Of a stretch of DNA of 40,689 nt, positions 22,832-32,229 are shown one piece after another. The stretch is taken from positions 1-40,689 of the forward strand of contig JAPEVF010000403.1 of the NCBI GenBank assembly GCA_029747585.1, given 5' to 3'. Under the pieces are notes generated by a model, which was not told the origin of the DNA, did not search any database, and worked only from the letters and a program-made list of their open reading frames with translations. Position 1 is the stretch's first letter. Each line of letters starts with the position of its first letter. Source of the stretch: Pleurotus djamor. Its lineage: Eukaryota; Basidiomycota; Agaricomycetes; Agaricales; Pleurotaceae. Both the position numbers and the translations under genes were made by a program.

Positions 22832-23498
22832 ATGCCTCCCTTCTTCCCCACTCCAGCNGACCTCCTCAAGCAGACTGCAGTCGACCCAGCCACCAACTCA
22901 GCCTCTCCCNCTGCTCCTCCTCCTGCGCCTCCCTCACCTCCAAAGCTTCCCCCTATACGCCCCTATCCACAAACGACGAGGAAGCCCAGGCATAGATCCA
23001 TCTCTACCAACGTTGGCTTTCAACAAACAGATCCGTGCGTACANCTCCCTTCCAAATCCATCCACTTCATCGATCNGCCCTCTCATCCAACCTCAAACAG
23101 CGACTCCATCTCTTCCCACGAAAAGAAACGTCACTACTTTGAATCTCTCGAATCTTACGTCGCCTACCTTCACCAAAAAGTCCTCCTTACCGGCGCAGAG
23201 CCCGTGCCCCTTCAAAGAGTCGACCCATCCACCTCACAAGGTCTGACCAACAAGGCAATTAGGGTTNGTCAAGCTCTTGGACATACGCACATCTTCTCCA
23301 ACCAACTCACGCTTGGTAACGTTTCGTAGACCCTACTCTTGCATATGGAAGCCACCGCAACGAATCTGAACCAACAAATGCTACTCGAAGAACGCGAGGT
23401 ACCTAACCATTCCATAATCCCTNGTCCTCACCCCAAAACTTACCCTTGTCATGGTTTAGTTTGAATCCCTCTTAGCCCAAGTCCGTCCCTCGAATTAG
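22832..23498 (+). CDS. Uncharacterised conserved-core protein B, relative of the divergent neighbour
   Basis: Three exons, 22832-23263, 23330-23398 and 23460-23498; 179 aa. A Pro-rich N-terminus (DLLKQTAVDPATNSAS, PPAPPSPPKLPP) leads to a helical core: HEKKRHYFESLESYVAYLHQ, then VPLQRVD, GLTNKAIR and HMEATATNLNQQMLLEERE, ending FESLLAQVRPSN. This core lines up with that of the minus-strand neighbour, including the glycine after the first helix and the phase-0 intron after LLEERE. A 66-nt piece at 23034-23099 starts GTGCGT and ends ACAG. It could be spliced out without changing frame, giving 157 aa, so two models are possible. The first intron donor contains an N (GTTNGT). Function unknown; I infer a small nuclear or scaffold protein only from its basic and helical make-up. 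Confidence 0.65.
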
Positions 23499-24082
23499 AT
23501 TTAGCGCGTACTCTACCTGCCATGATTGTCATGCTCTCGTTTTGGAATTCACAGTGAAAACCTTGCNTACGATCAATTCACATNGATGATCCTCCCGCGA
23601 ACATACCAGCACACTTAGTGATAAGGCATCTCATCTTGCAACGAGCTATAAGGGTCCTCTATCATGCATCATGCACCCACTGTAGTTTGACTGTTTACAT
23701 ACCCATGCCGTGTTTTCAGGGGACGAACACTGGACATCATCGTTTTTGGAAGTAGACGAACCGATCAATTCCTCGCCGAACCCTGCCCGGGCCGGACGGC
23801 AATCGAGAACCCCACCCAATGTCGTTATCATCCTCCCACACACCNACAAGAAAGGTCATACAATCAACCAAACCGTTTGCAAAACATCGATACATCAAGN
23901 AACAATTNAAAAGNGTCCNTAAGCGTTATCAAAGAGNAAACCGCNTCCTCAGAAGTCAAAGAAGTTCACGATCAAGAAGTTCGTAGAANAAGAANNNAAG
24001 AAGAACAGCAACAAAAATTTTCCGTTCGTAAATTACAATNCAATCGCATGCGCACTTTGCACAATCTGCATCAANGCGNCNT
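23499..24082. other. Intergenic, N-rich, with an undecided coding-like patch
   Basis: Nearly 600 bp between the stop codons of protein B and PIL1. From about 23840 to 24060 the plus strand is rich in AAG/AGA/GAA and reads as basic or charged coiled-coil-like peptide in two frames (one gives RKVIQSTKPFAKHRYIK, then a Ser/Arg end and TAG). More than a dozen Ns prevent choosing. No start or splice site was convincing. It could be the tail of another gene or the PIL1 trailer. Confidence 0.4.
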
Positions 24083-25974
24083 TCAATANTCCTGATATGG
24101 AGGCANCTCGTCATCAGGCCCGGGTTTCGAATGATCGCCGCCCGTCTGNGTGCTTCCTCCTTCCCTAAGCAATCGTTCCCTTTCCTCGCGTTCCAACCTC
24201 TTCTTTTCTTCTTCCGCCGTTTCGTACTTGGCAGGTCCTCCCACAGCAGCAGCGGGCGGAGGAGGTCCCGCTTCTCCACCGCTCGAAACAGGTGCAGGCG
24301 AGGATGATGAGAGAAGCTTGTCTCGAGCTTCCCTTTCGAGACGCCGTTTCTCTTCTTCGGCACTTTCGTATTTCACCGATCCCATTGATCCCATTGAGTG
24401 GGTGGGAGGAGCAGCGGTGCCAGTGGCACTGGTAGGGGAGGTGGACTTGAGCTCGAGGAGGGAACCACTTGATGGTCCGGGTCCATCGGCACCTGCAGAT
24501 ACGGGAACACCGGTTTCGGCTACAGTAGGTGTGACACCAGCAAGAACGGGAGCAGGTGCAGCGTGAAGGGGATCAGGGGTGACGATAGGGACTGGTGCTG
24601 TGGCGGGGGGACTTGTAGACGGGGCAGGAATAGGAGCCGGTGATTGATTCAGCGTCATNGGGTTAATGGGCGAAGTGGACTGNTGAGGTGGNGGGCCGGA
24701 CGGTGGAGGGTAATACGGCTGCTGCTGNTGCTGTTGAGCAAAGGGTGGATTGCCACCCTGCGCGGGAGGAGTAACAGGGAGACCGGGCTGGACACTGATC
24801 GGAGCGTCGCTACCGAGGGTAGATAGTTCTTTGGCGTGAGTCTCTCCGAAGCTGCGGGTGTCAGAGCGACTGAGATCGGCACCGGTTTGGGGNANGAGGT
24901 GNATACGTCCGGGTTGGTATTCATCTAGAGCGCGTTGGAGGGAGGCNCGGGCTGCNGCGGTNGCTTGAGTNCCCGTGTANGGGTGGGCAGGAGTAGGCGG
25001 GACAGATGGGAGAGCAGCGACGATAGGGTTCGCTGCCTGCGAGAGAAGCACCAGTTTCTCTCCATACTGCAAACAAAAACAAGACATCAGTACACCATCA
25101 AANCTATATGACAATTCAGAGAAATCTTACCTCACGCATCGCCTCCCACTTCATCGCCTCACTCTCCCTCAACGCCTTCCTCTTCAAAATCTCAATCTCC
25201 TTCTCCTGCGGNGCATCGTCCATCTCGGCCTTACGGATTTGATCTTTCAGNTCNACGATCTTCTTATCATCNCCCTTCTGTTGACTATGCTCNAGTTTAC
25301 CGAGCTGGGCCTGNAGACCTGCACGGATNTTTCGNCGGGGTTGGANNCTGGTTTCCGCNTCGCGNANGGCTTTGAAGGGGCCNCGAGCNGCGTCGAGCTT
25401 NTGGGANAGNGTNGCAGCGAGGGAGCCTTCGACGAANTTGAGGTAGGCTAGGCGATCGGAGACTAGGAAATGGAAGGTGTTGGTGTCAGCNTTATCGAGG
25501 TATAGAGGGAGGAGATGGGGACATACCATCTTTGAGATCATCGGGTTCAGATTGACCCCAAGTATACAATTCCTTGCTAAAGTTCTTCGCATCGCGGGAG
25601 AGACTATCGAAGTCAAGCGCGACACCCTTCTGGCTCGTGATNATCTTCTGAACAGGCGTAGTGCTCGAGCTANCNANNNNCNATGACAATGAAATCCATA
25701 TCAAGATAACGNTANNTATTNNCTCTTGCTATTAGGAGATCTAGGAAGAAACGTACGAATATTGTTGTTGGAAAGCACGTAGTTGGTACTGGATGCTCTC
25801 GAGTGCGTGCGATTTGTGGCCGCCCTGGGAAGCTGCTTCGTTGGCGGTGGGTTGGGANCTGGGATCTGGGCTAACGGNACGCCCATGCCCGGGAATGTGC
25901 CCAGCAAGCGGGGAAGCGTTGATAGCAGACTGAGCCTTGTCCGCTATGGACGATAAGAAACCTGGTAACGGCAT
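24083..25974 (-). CDS. PIL1: Eisosome core component PIL1/LSP1 family (BAR-domain protein)
   Basis: Membrane-bending BAR protein that builds eisosomes, the furrows of the fungal plasma membrane. Four exons: 25974-25757, 25669-25527, 25462-25131, 25066-24083; 558 aa, longer than yeast Pil1 (about 340). The family start MPLPGFLSSIADKAQSAINA is clear, then LESIQYQLRAFQQQYS, KGVALDFDSLSRDAKNF, VSDRLAYL, the Lys/Arg-rich BAR helices and EYGEKLVLLSQAANPIV. After about residue 300 comes a long Pro/Ser/Ala/Thr-rich tail, probably disordered. It ends with two copies of a charged helix (KYESAEEEKRRLERE and KYETAEEEKKRLERE). Over 30 Ns are in the gene; none breaks frame. A TTTATAA on the minus strand lies at 26047-26053, about 73 bp upstream of the ATG. 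Confidence 0.92.
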
Positions 25975-26307
25975 GATGATGGTTGTGGATGTGAAGAAAT
26001 TGAAGTCGGAGGAGNGAGTTAGTGGCAAAGGGTGCTGGATGCAAGGTTATAAAGGAAACCCAAAGCGCAGTCAANNGTGCGNNNNATGACGCGCATCGCC
26101 TTTTCCATTCCCTGCGCAAACGCCAGAAGCCACATCCCAAATGTCGTCATACGTCAATAATCCGGATTATCGTTATTTTAAAACGAAGATAATGATAAAC
26201 GCATCAAAAAAGCAAGCAAAAAGTCAAGAAAAGAAAGAAAGAAAAATAACAGGTGCTATGTATGAAAACACATTGTATGGTGTCAGTCAACCGACGTATG
26301 ACTTCCT
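25975..26307. other. Intergenic: PIL1 promoter and eIF4E trailer
   Basis: 333 bp. The PIL1 side has a TTTATAA (26047-26053, minus strand) and several Ns at 26075-26085. The other half is A-rich on the plus strand (26200-26250, AAAG/AAAAG runs) and forms the 3' trailer of eIF4E. No gene seen. Confidence 0.6.
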
Positions 26308-27427
26308 TTATACGACAATCTTCTTCCCTTTGCCTTTCTTCTCCGAGTCTTTGTGTGACAAAAACTCCACTTCAGTCGCGAGAGGTCCACCCAGCTTCTG
26401 ACCTTCAGAGTATCCCAGCACCTGGATCTTGAAATGTCGTCCGATCTGCTCGATCCGCTTTCGCAGTGTGTCCTCCTCGGAGGGCGAAGGTGCGAGCCTC
26501 GTCCAGATAGAAAGACGATAAAATTGCGGACGGGTGGAAACGATGACACCGGTGATAAGTGGCTCGACATGAGGGCCAGCAGGGTCGGCCTTTGTCAGCT
26601 CGGGATCAAAGGTTTCTCCAATGGCAGCAAGCATCTAGTGGGTTCCTGAAGTTAGATGGGTAGAGGGTGTGGAGGAGGAAGGGGGACGAACTGTGTAGAG
26701 CCACATTTTNGTCTACGTTGTTTCTGTTTTTGTCTTTGGGAAGTTGGATACTCCATTTCCCGCCATTCTTGTTGGCTTCGTCCTCCCACGCAGGAATAAT
26801 GCCCTCCTGCAAAGCACATTAGACACGATTTCGGAGGAATGTGGGCATACTCACTTTAAAGAGGTAGTAATTAGCTTTCTGGGGTAATTGCGAGGGAGGC
26901 ACAATGTTATTATAGAGCCTGACGACGAGTGGCATCAGCAACGGACTGTGGAAAGAAGGTTGCGCGTTGGCTTACCCCCAGAACTCCTCCACACTATCGA
27001 AGGTGATAACGCGTTTGATATCCTCCATCCATCCCTGGGCTGCTGCTGCGCCAGGCGTCTGCGGTACAGGGGTCTGAGGGAAGGCCGAAATGGGGGTTTG
27101 GGGGAGATTGCGACCCTTTGTCGCGGGCGAGTCGAACCACAAGGTCCAGGGTGAGTACAAGGGATGCTAACGAGTCATGAGAGAAGGATCAGACACATTT
27201 TGGAAGTGAAATCTTGGCGAACACAGACGTACTTTGACGTTGAAACTAGTGGGATCGCTAAAGACAGTGCGGATTCCTTCCGCCTGTGCTTGCATGTCTA
27301 CTTCCTGAACTTCACCTTCTTCATCCTCGGTATGTGTGTCGACGGAGTTCTCGGTGAGCGCAGAGGAGAGCGCGGCTCTCGAAGCCTGAAGAGCTGGACC
27401 AGACAGCTGGGAGGAGACGGCAGTCAT
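26308..27427 (-). CDS. eIF4E: Translation initiation factor eIF4E (mRNA cap-binding protein)
   Basis: Binds the m7G cap and recruits eIF4G. Five exons: 27427-27233, 27166-26976, 26918-26855, 26806-26692, 26634-26308; 296 aa when the N at 26710 is dropped. Keeping that N breaks V-D-K-M-W-L-Y. Cap-pocket residues are present: Trp in SPWTLWF, Trp in FWGLYNNIVPPSQL, Trp-Glu in PAWEDEANKNGGKW, and the Arg/Lys-rich loop in LPKDKNR. The N-terminal extension of about 65 residues is acidic and Ser-rich. An unusual insert of about 35 residues rich in Thr-Pro (LPQTPISAFPQTPVPQTPG) lies between the first Trp strand and the helix WMEDIKRVITFDSVEEF. Length therefore exceeds the usual 210-220 aa. The core fold should be intact. 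It is divergent from the carrier gene. Confidence 0.94.
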
Positions 27428-27770
27428 TATGTATGGGGGAAGAGAAGAATGAAGAATTCAAGGAAGACGAAGAAGAGGTGTGGTCGATGTAGTCAAGCGA
27501 AGGTGACGAGCAGCGTGTATAGATTGATGAGAATGACGAGAGGGGGCGATCAGCCGGACGGACAAGGTTTTTTGTGAGGGGAATTGAAAAGAGTTGATGA
27601 TGCGATGATGCAGCGGGCAAAGAACTTTGACTCGACCTCGTGGCATTTCGGCAGGCTCCGCGCACCCATTCCGAGGTTATCAGATAAGATGCTCTCCTTC
27701 TCTGCCCTTTCCCGACTTTTCCACCGCCAATCCACGTCTCCGGCCTCCCGACGTCCCTCTCTCACAACGC
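27428..27770. promoter_or_regulatory. Divergent promoter region, eIF4E / mitochondrial carrier
   Basis: 343 bp between divergent start codons. The plus strand near 27700-27770 is pyrimidine-rich (C/T runs) ahead of the carrier ATG. The first 100 bp on the eIF4E side are purine-rich on the plus strand. No TATA box or other site was recognised. Confidence 0.55.
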
Positions 27771-28953
27771 ATGGATCCCTTTCATGCAAAACTCGTCGCC
27801 GCCGCAACGGGCTCGACGTTGACTGCACTGACCAGTGAGTAGCAGAGTCATGTAAAAAAGTGAGCGAGCAACTCATACGCCGCTCCAGTGACTCCATTCG
27901 ACGTCGTGAAAACACGTCTCCAGACGCAGCCTGTCCGTCCACCCCCTCTGTTCCCTAAACCACCACCGAACACATGCTGCCAGCCTGGAAACACCGTCTG
28001 TGTCAGGAATATGTCGTCACTGGCCAGACCCTTCTCCGTGGCCGGAGAGGAGCTGGTATGTATATGGGATCACGGTGTATTCAAGACGGAGCGTGTGAAC
28101 GGCTTCTTCGACGCTGTAAAGCACGTATGGAACGCAGAGGGAACAAGAGGGCTGTGGAAGGGTGCGGGCACGACTTTGTGAGCCTTCCTACGTTGTTCAG
28201 CCTTAACAAGCCTCTAATCCGTCTCTTTTCCAGAGTTATTGGCGTACCATCTTCGACGTGCTACATGCTAACTTATGATTACCTCCTCAACACTGCTCTT
28301 CCCCCACTAATATCATCGCCCACCATTGTACCCATGGTTGCGGGTGTTGTCGCTCGGTCAACCATCTCTTCCATTGCTTCCCCGCTTGAACTCATACGGA
28401 CAAACCTCCAATCTACCCCACTTTCCCCAGGAACACCTCACACCCTTCGTTCCGTCCTTTCATCCATACGGACGTTAGCACGCTCACAAGGCGTCCTCTC
28501 GCTATGGCGCGGGCTCGGACCAACCTTGTGGCGCGATGTTCCGTTTTCTGGGATATATTGGGCTAGCTACGAGTCATGGAAACGTTTCCTTTCTCGACGG
28601 CAGATGGACGGCGCTCCGGTCGCGTTCTTCTGCGGAGCTATCAGCGGCACCACAGCCGCCCTCATTACGTCGCCCTTCGATGTCCTCAAAACGCGACGGC
28701 AGGCTTTTGTCATGTCTGGGGCGTCATCCTCTTCAACTCGGACGGCGGGTCTTCTTGCTGAAATTGTACGCACAGAGGGTACATCCGCCTTGTTTGCTGG
28801 GCTGTTCCCTCGAATAGTCAAGATTGCTCCTGCATGTGGCATCATGATTGCCTGTTTTGAGGTAAGTTCCCATCTGTGGACGTCAAGTATCCTCACTAAC
28901 ACGCCTCATAGGGTATCGGTGGGTTCCTTTCCAAAAAGCCTTCGACGCCCTAG
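27771..28953 (+). CDS. MTM1: Mitochondrial carrier of the Mtm1 / SLC25A39-SLC25A40 type
   Basis: Inner-membrane solute carrier; relatives are needed for mitochondrial glutathione uptake and iron/manganese handling. Four exons: 27771-27834, 27889-28177, 28234-28861, 28912-28953; 340 aa. Three repeats show carrier signatures: PFDVVKTRLQTQ, PLELIRTNLQ and PFDVLKTRRQ, each followed by a G-x-x-x-L-W-R/K-G or similar (RGLWKGAG, LSLWRGLG, SALFAGLF). The first repeat has a long matrix loop containing a C-C pair and another Cys (NTCCQPG, VCVRN), as in this subfamily. The start ATG follows a pyrimidine-rich leader, and the second exon begins with an in-frame ATG that is internal. The last exon codes for only 13 residues. 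Substrate is inferred from family only. Confidence 0.88.
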
Positions 28954-29072
28954 TCGAGGCGAACGCATTACTGCATTATCTTGGGTATTGCTCCACATTG
29001 TAGATGTATTCGTAGTGATAATATAATAATATATCCGGAAGAAACGACTCTAATAACCAGTCCGAACTCCAA

Positions 29073-30159
29073 TTATCGCAGCCTGTTCATCTGCTTGTTA
29101 GCAGCTGACATCTTCCCTCCAACGCGATCGACCTCATTGTTCAGATCATCCAACATCTCGTTCTGTAGCGAAATTTCGTTGCCTATGGCCTCACCAAGGT
29201 GCCTCTGGCGTTGGAGAATAGTGGTAAGGGCTGACAGATGTTGGTCTTGCTCCTGGATCTGGGTCTGCTGTAGCTGTAAGACACCATGATCATCTAGAGG
29301 GCGTGTCTGTTCCGTTTCCTGCGCAGGCTGTTTGGCACCGAACACCCNTGCTGAAAGGACGCGTCGAGGCAGTAGACCCAAGTAGTGCCTCTCGTTCCGA
29401 CTGAGGCGCAGGGTTCAACGCGGCGGACCCACCTATACTACTCGTCGCCAACCGATTACTCATCTTGGCAATACTAACCATCTTCCCCAACTTCTCGCAC
29501 TCGTCCTGCAACCTCGAGACCATATCCGTCCGCCTCTGCAACTCACCCTCACTCATCCCACCCGAAGCCAGTTCCTGCAGACCCCCAGCGAGAGTCCCCA
29601 CCCTCGTAAGCACACCAGCAAGCTTCTGCTTAGCGCTGACATTCGACTTGTGAGCGGCCACGACGTCGTTTCGGTCCGCTAGGGCATCCCGCTTGTTGAT
29701 GTCTGCGCGTATATCACGGATCAACGCTTGCAGTTCAATATGTTCGTCGAGCCATGATGACGAGGAGAATTGGGTGGGAGGCCCTCCACGGACACCACCT
29801 TGTCGACCGATGGGTACGCCTAGGAATTCTTTGAAGACGAACTCCTCTCGCCATTTGTCGTCCTTTGCGCTGACGATGGCTCGTAGGTACGCCTCCAGAC
29901 CAAGGCGTCGGTCTTCTAGGAGTTTAGGATCGCTACGTGACCTGAATACCGAGAGTTTCTGCTTTGGTGGGAGGGGAGCGGGAGGTGGGGATCCAGTTGA
30001 CTTGGTCAGTTCCGTGTGGAGGTCATCGAATTCGGAATACCGCCTCCACATCTGCCATGACCGAACGTGTGCCTGTATCTCTATTCGATAGACTATATGG
30101 GATTTGGGTTCACTGCGCTCCTCGTAGCCTCGAATGTAGACGGCTTGGATGGCTGACAT
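29073..30159 (-). CDS. VAM7: Vam7-like PX-domain Qc-SNARE
   Basis: SNARE of vacuole/endosome fusion that binds PI3P through its PX domain and has no membrane anchor. One exon; 361 aa when the N at 29348 is dropped, as the frame breaks there with it. The PX domain covers about residues 1-125 (VYIRGYEERSEPKSHIVYR, WRRYSEFDDLH with the PI3P-binding RRYSEF, then KLSVF and RRLGLEAYLRAI). A helical middle follows, and the C-terminal Qc SNARE helix has a central Gln (ISLQNEMLDDLNNEVDRVGG). An ATG 60 bp upstream (30219) is in frame and would add 20 residues. I prefer 30159 because the relatives begin near AVQAV-IRG and a TATA box abuts the upstream ATG. Tail to tail with the carrier gene. Confidence 0.88.
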
Positions 30160-30222
30160 GAGGAGAGAGTAAGTGGATGAGTGTGCGGGTCGTGTGGCCT
30201 TTCCAAACGCGGATGACATCAA

Positions 30223-30231
30223 CTTTTTATA
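30223..30231 (-). promoter_or_regulatory. TATA box of the Vam7-like gene
   Basis: Minus strand reads TATAAAAAG, ending 4 bp before the in-frame ATG at 30219 and 64 bp before the ATG at 30159. Transcription starting about 30 bp downstream would miss the first ATG. It lies within 20 bp of the stop codon of the upstream gene at 30250. Confidence 0.5.
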
Positions 30232-30249
30232 GTCCGTAATAATGTATAT

Positions 30250-31381
30250 CTACTGACTCAAGTCGCTACGCCTGCCTGATACAATAACAAAACGAGCACC
30301 AAGACGAACATACAGAGACAGAACACGCGCGAATACAGCCCACCCGGACCCTCTGGAGCTGAGGAAAGCTGTGAAAGCGGGGAACACATCCTCAGAAATA
30401 TCCTCAAACGTAATATCAACGTAACCTATTTCCTCCATCATCTCTACATACCCCGAGGTCGAGATGATGTTGTGTTTGGGCATCAACTGGAGTAGGTTGA
30501 TCGCAATGTAGTTCCATGGGGTCAAAGAAGGTGGTGAAAAGCAGATATCGGCCAATGCGACCCGTCCACCATGTGCGAGTTTATGCCGGCATTGGGTCAA
30601 GAATGTCCGTCGAGTATCGAAGTGGTATGCACAGTCCAACGCGAGGATAGTATCGAATACCGGGCCCTGGGATGGGTCAAGGGGGTGTTTCAAGTCCGTT
30701 CGACGATTAACTGCGTCTCCGTGGTATAAGACAACGGCGGATTTTGCCCCCCTGTCGTCGGTGGTTGTAAGCTTTTGTATACGTTCGGCAGAACGTTGAT
30801 GATGGACGGCGAGGCTAGTAACACCCGTCAAACTTGATGGTCGGGGAATTTTGTCACTAGAGAGCAGGAACACCAGCGATTCGCCAGTACCGTGACCAAC
30901 ATCTATTCAAGTTATGCGCATGAGCACGTCTTAAAAAGTAAGGATAAGGATAAAGAATATGCATACCCAAGACCCTATGACCTGCCTTGTACTCTGCCGC
31001 CTCGATGAGTTTCGTAGCTAAAGCTACATNAAAATGTGAGGAATGGCAGCTTCAAAGTCGGTTCGAATGACTACACCTTCACAAGCCTCGGGGAAGCAGT
31101 CAGTGTCCTTCAGTAATATTGAGTGTCAGACTATTGCAGGAATAGAGTAAACTGGTACGAACCTTCCAGTATCCCATGTTCAACCACTCTGTCTTGGGTG
31201 GTACGTCCTTCGACACTTGGTTCAACGAGAGGTGTATCAAGCCATACGGATCACTTGAGGACCGGAATGCGAGAATGCACACAATAATGCAAGGAAGTAG
31301 CAACAGGACGTAGTAGTTGATATTCCATATGTACATGGACATGACCAGTGGTAGAGTTAAGGCGACCAGTATTGGAAACAT
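30250..31381 (-). CDS. Membrane-anchored SAM-dependent methyltransferase
   Basis: Four exons: 31381-31163, 31107-31077, 31023-30967, 30902-30250; 319 aa. The first 45 residues hold two hydrophobic stretches (MFPILVALTLPLVMSMYIW and YYVLLLLPCIIVCILAF), so the enzyme is probably tied to a membrane. The class I Rossmann fold shows motif I as VLDVGHGTGESL (the usual E/D-x-G-x-G-x-G form with His in place of one Gly), then DTILALDCAYHF and GGRVALADICF. TEWLNMGYWK before it is typical of small-molecule or lipid methyltransferases of the UbiE/sterol type. The substrate is unknown. The second intron starts GTGTAG, a poor donor, and holds an N (31030), so that join is less sure though in frame. It follows a DUF7053-like gene on the same strand by only 84 bp. 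Confidence 0.8.
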
Positions 31382-31465
31382 TGCGAAAAGTGTGTGGGAG
31401 TCCAACGCGTTACTTGAAGACGTAGTAGTAGCTCAAAACGACGCGAACCGTTGCCTCCTGGGGGA

Positions 31466-31989
31466 CTACCCACTCGGTTCGTACTGCCCAACCTTGTCAG
31501 CTAGGTTATCCAGAAGAGCCTGGTGGGACGTTTTGAAAGTAGAGAGGATGTACGGCATCATGAAGAAAAGCGCCTGTTGGTATGAAGGATGCCTCAACAC
31601 CATGATCACGAATGCACATAAGGCCGTATTCTACAGACCTCGATCGTCACTTCCTCTGTAACCTCACAATGCTCTGCATCACTTCCCGGGATAACCCTCC
31701 AAGCCGCGTCTAAAGTCGTTCCCAACCCGGCCTTCGTCTCCGTGTCTACGCCATTCTCTCGCTGCGTGAATTTACAAGTGTACGATGTTTCGGTGTTGAT
31801 GCCAAGGACGGTGAGGCGATCGCGAATTGTGAATAGAGTGGGGTCGGTAGGGTCGACGGTCGCGTCGATGACCAAAGGGTTAAGATGAATTAGGAATTGG
31901 GGGTCTTGGACTGCAGTTAAAACTTTTGCGGAGGGTTCGGTCAGTTGCTTTGAATTCGACACGACGCGTCGCAGGTATAATGGCCACAT
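31466..31989 (-). CDS. DUF7053-like (START/SRPBCC-type) protein
   Basis: Two exons, 31989-31639 and 31573-31466; 152 aa. Blocks such as VLTAVQDPQFLIHLNPLVID, LFTIRDRLTVLGINTE, YTCKFTQRENGVDTET and AEHCEVTEEVTIEALFFMM resemble fungal proteins of the DUF7053 family. These are thought to have a lipid-binding helix-grip (SRPBCC) fold. The family match is from memory, so moderate. The start is the first ATG in frame; the frame is open 96 nt further upstream but only with GTG. A TATATAA on the minus strand lies at 32138-32144, implying a leader of about 120 nt. The short distance to the downstream methyltransferase gene suggests they share little more than a compact terminator/promoter. Confidence 0.65.
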
Positions 31990-32137
31990 GACTGGGAAGA
32001 CTGAAGTGAAGAGGACGAATAAATTCAACAAATTAGGGAAGTTGGTCGTACGAAGAAAGTGCAGGTGGTTGTGGTTCAGGGACACGGCAAGCGAAGAAGG
32101 GGGTTCTGAGAGCTACATAGAAGTAGAAGACTGTAGG

Positions 32138-32144
32138 TTATATA
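32138..32144 (-). promoter_or_regulatory. TATA box of the DUF7053-like gene
   Basis: Minus strand TATATAA about 150 bp before the chosen ATG at 31989, between that gene and the SNF4 stop codon. Confidence 0.4.
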
Positions 32145-32229
32145 TGGCCACGGGCCGTAAAAAGTTCAGATATCCATTGCGTTAGAAATACAGTTGAATA
32201 TATGGGGAGATGACACCGCAGCAACATGC

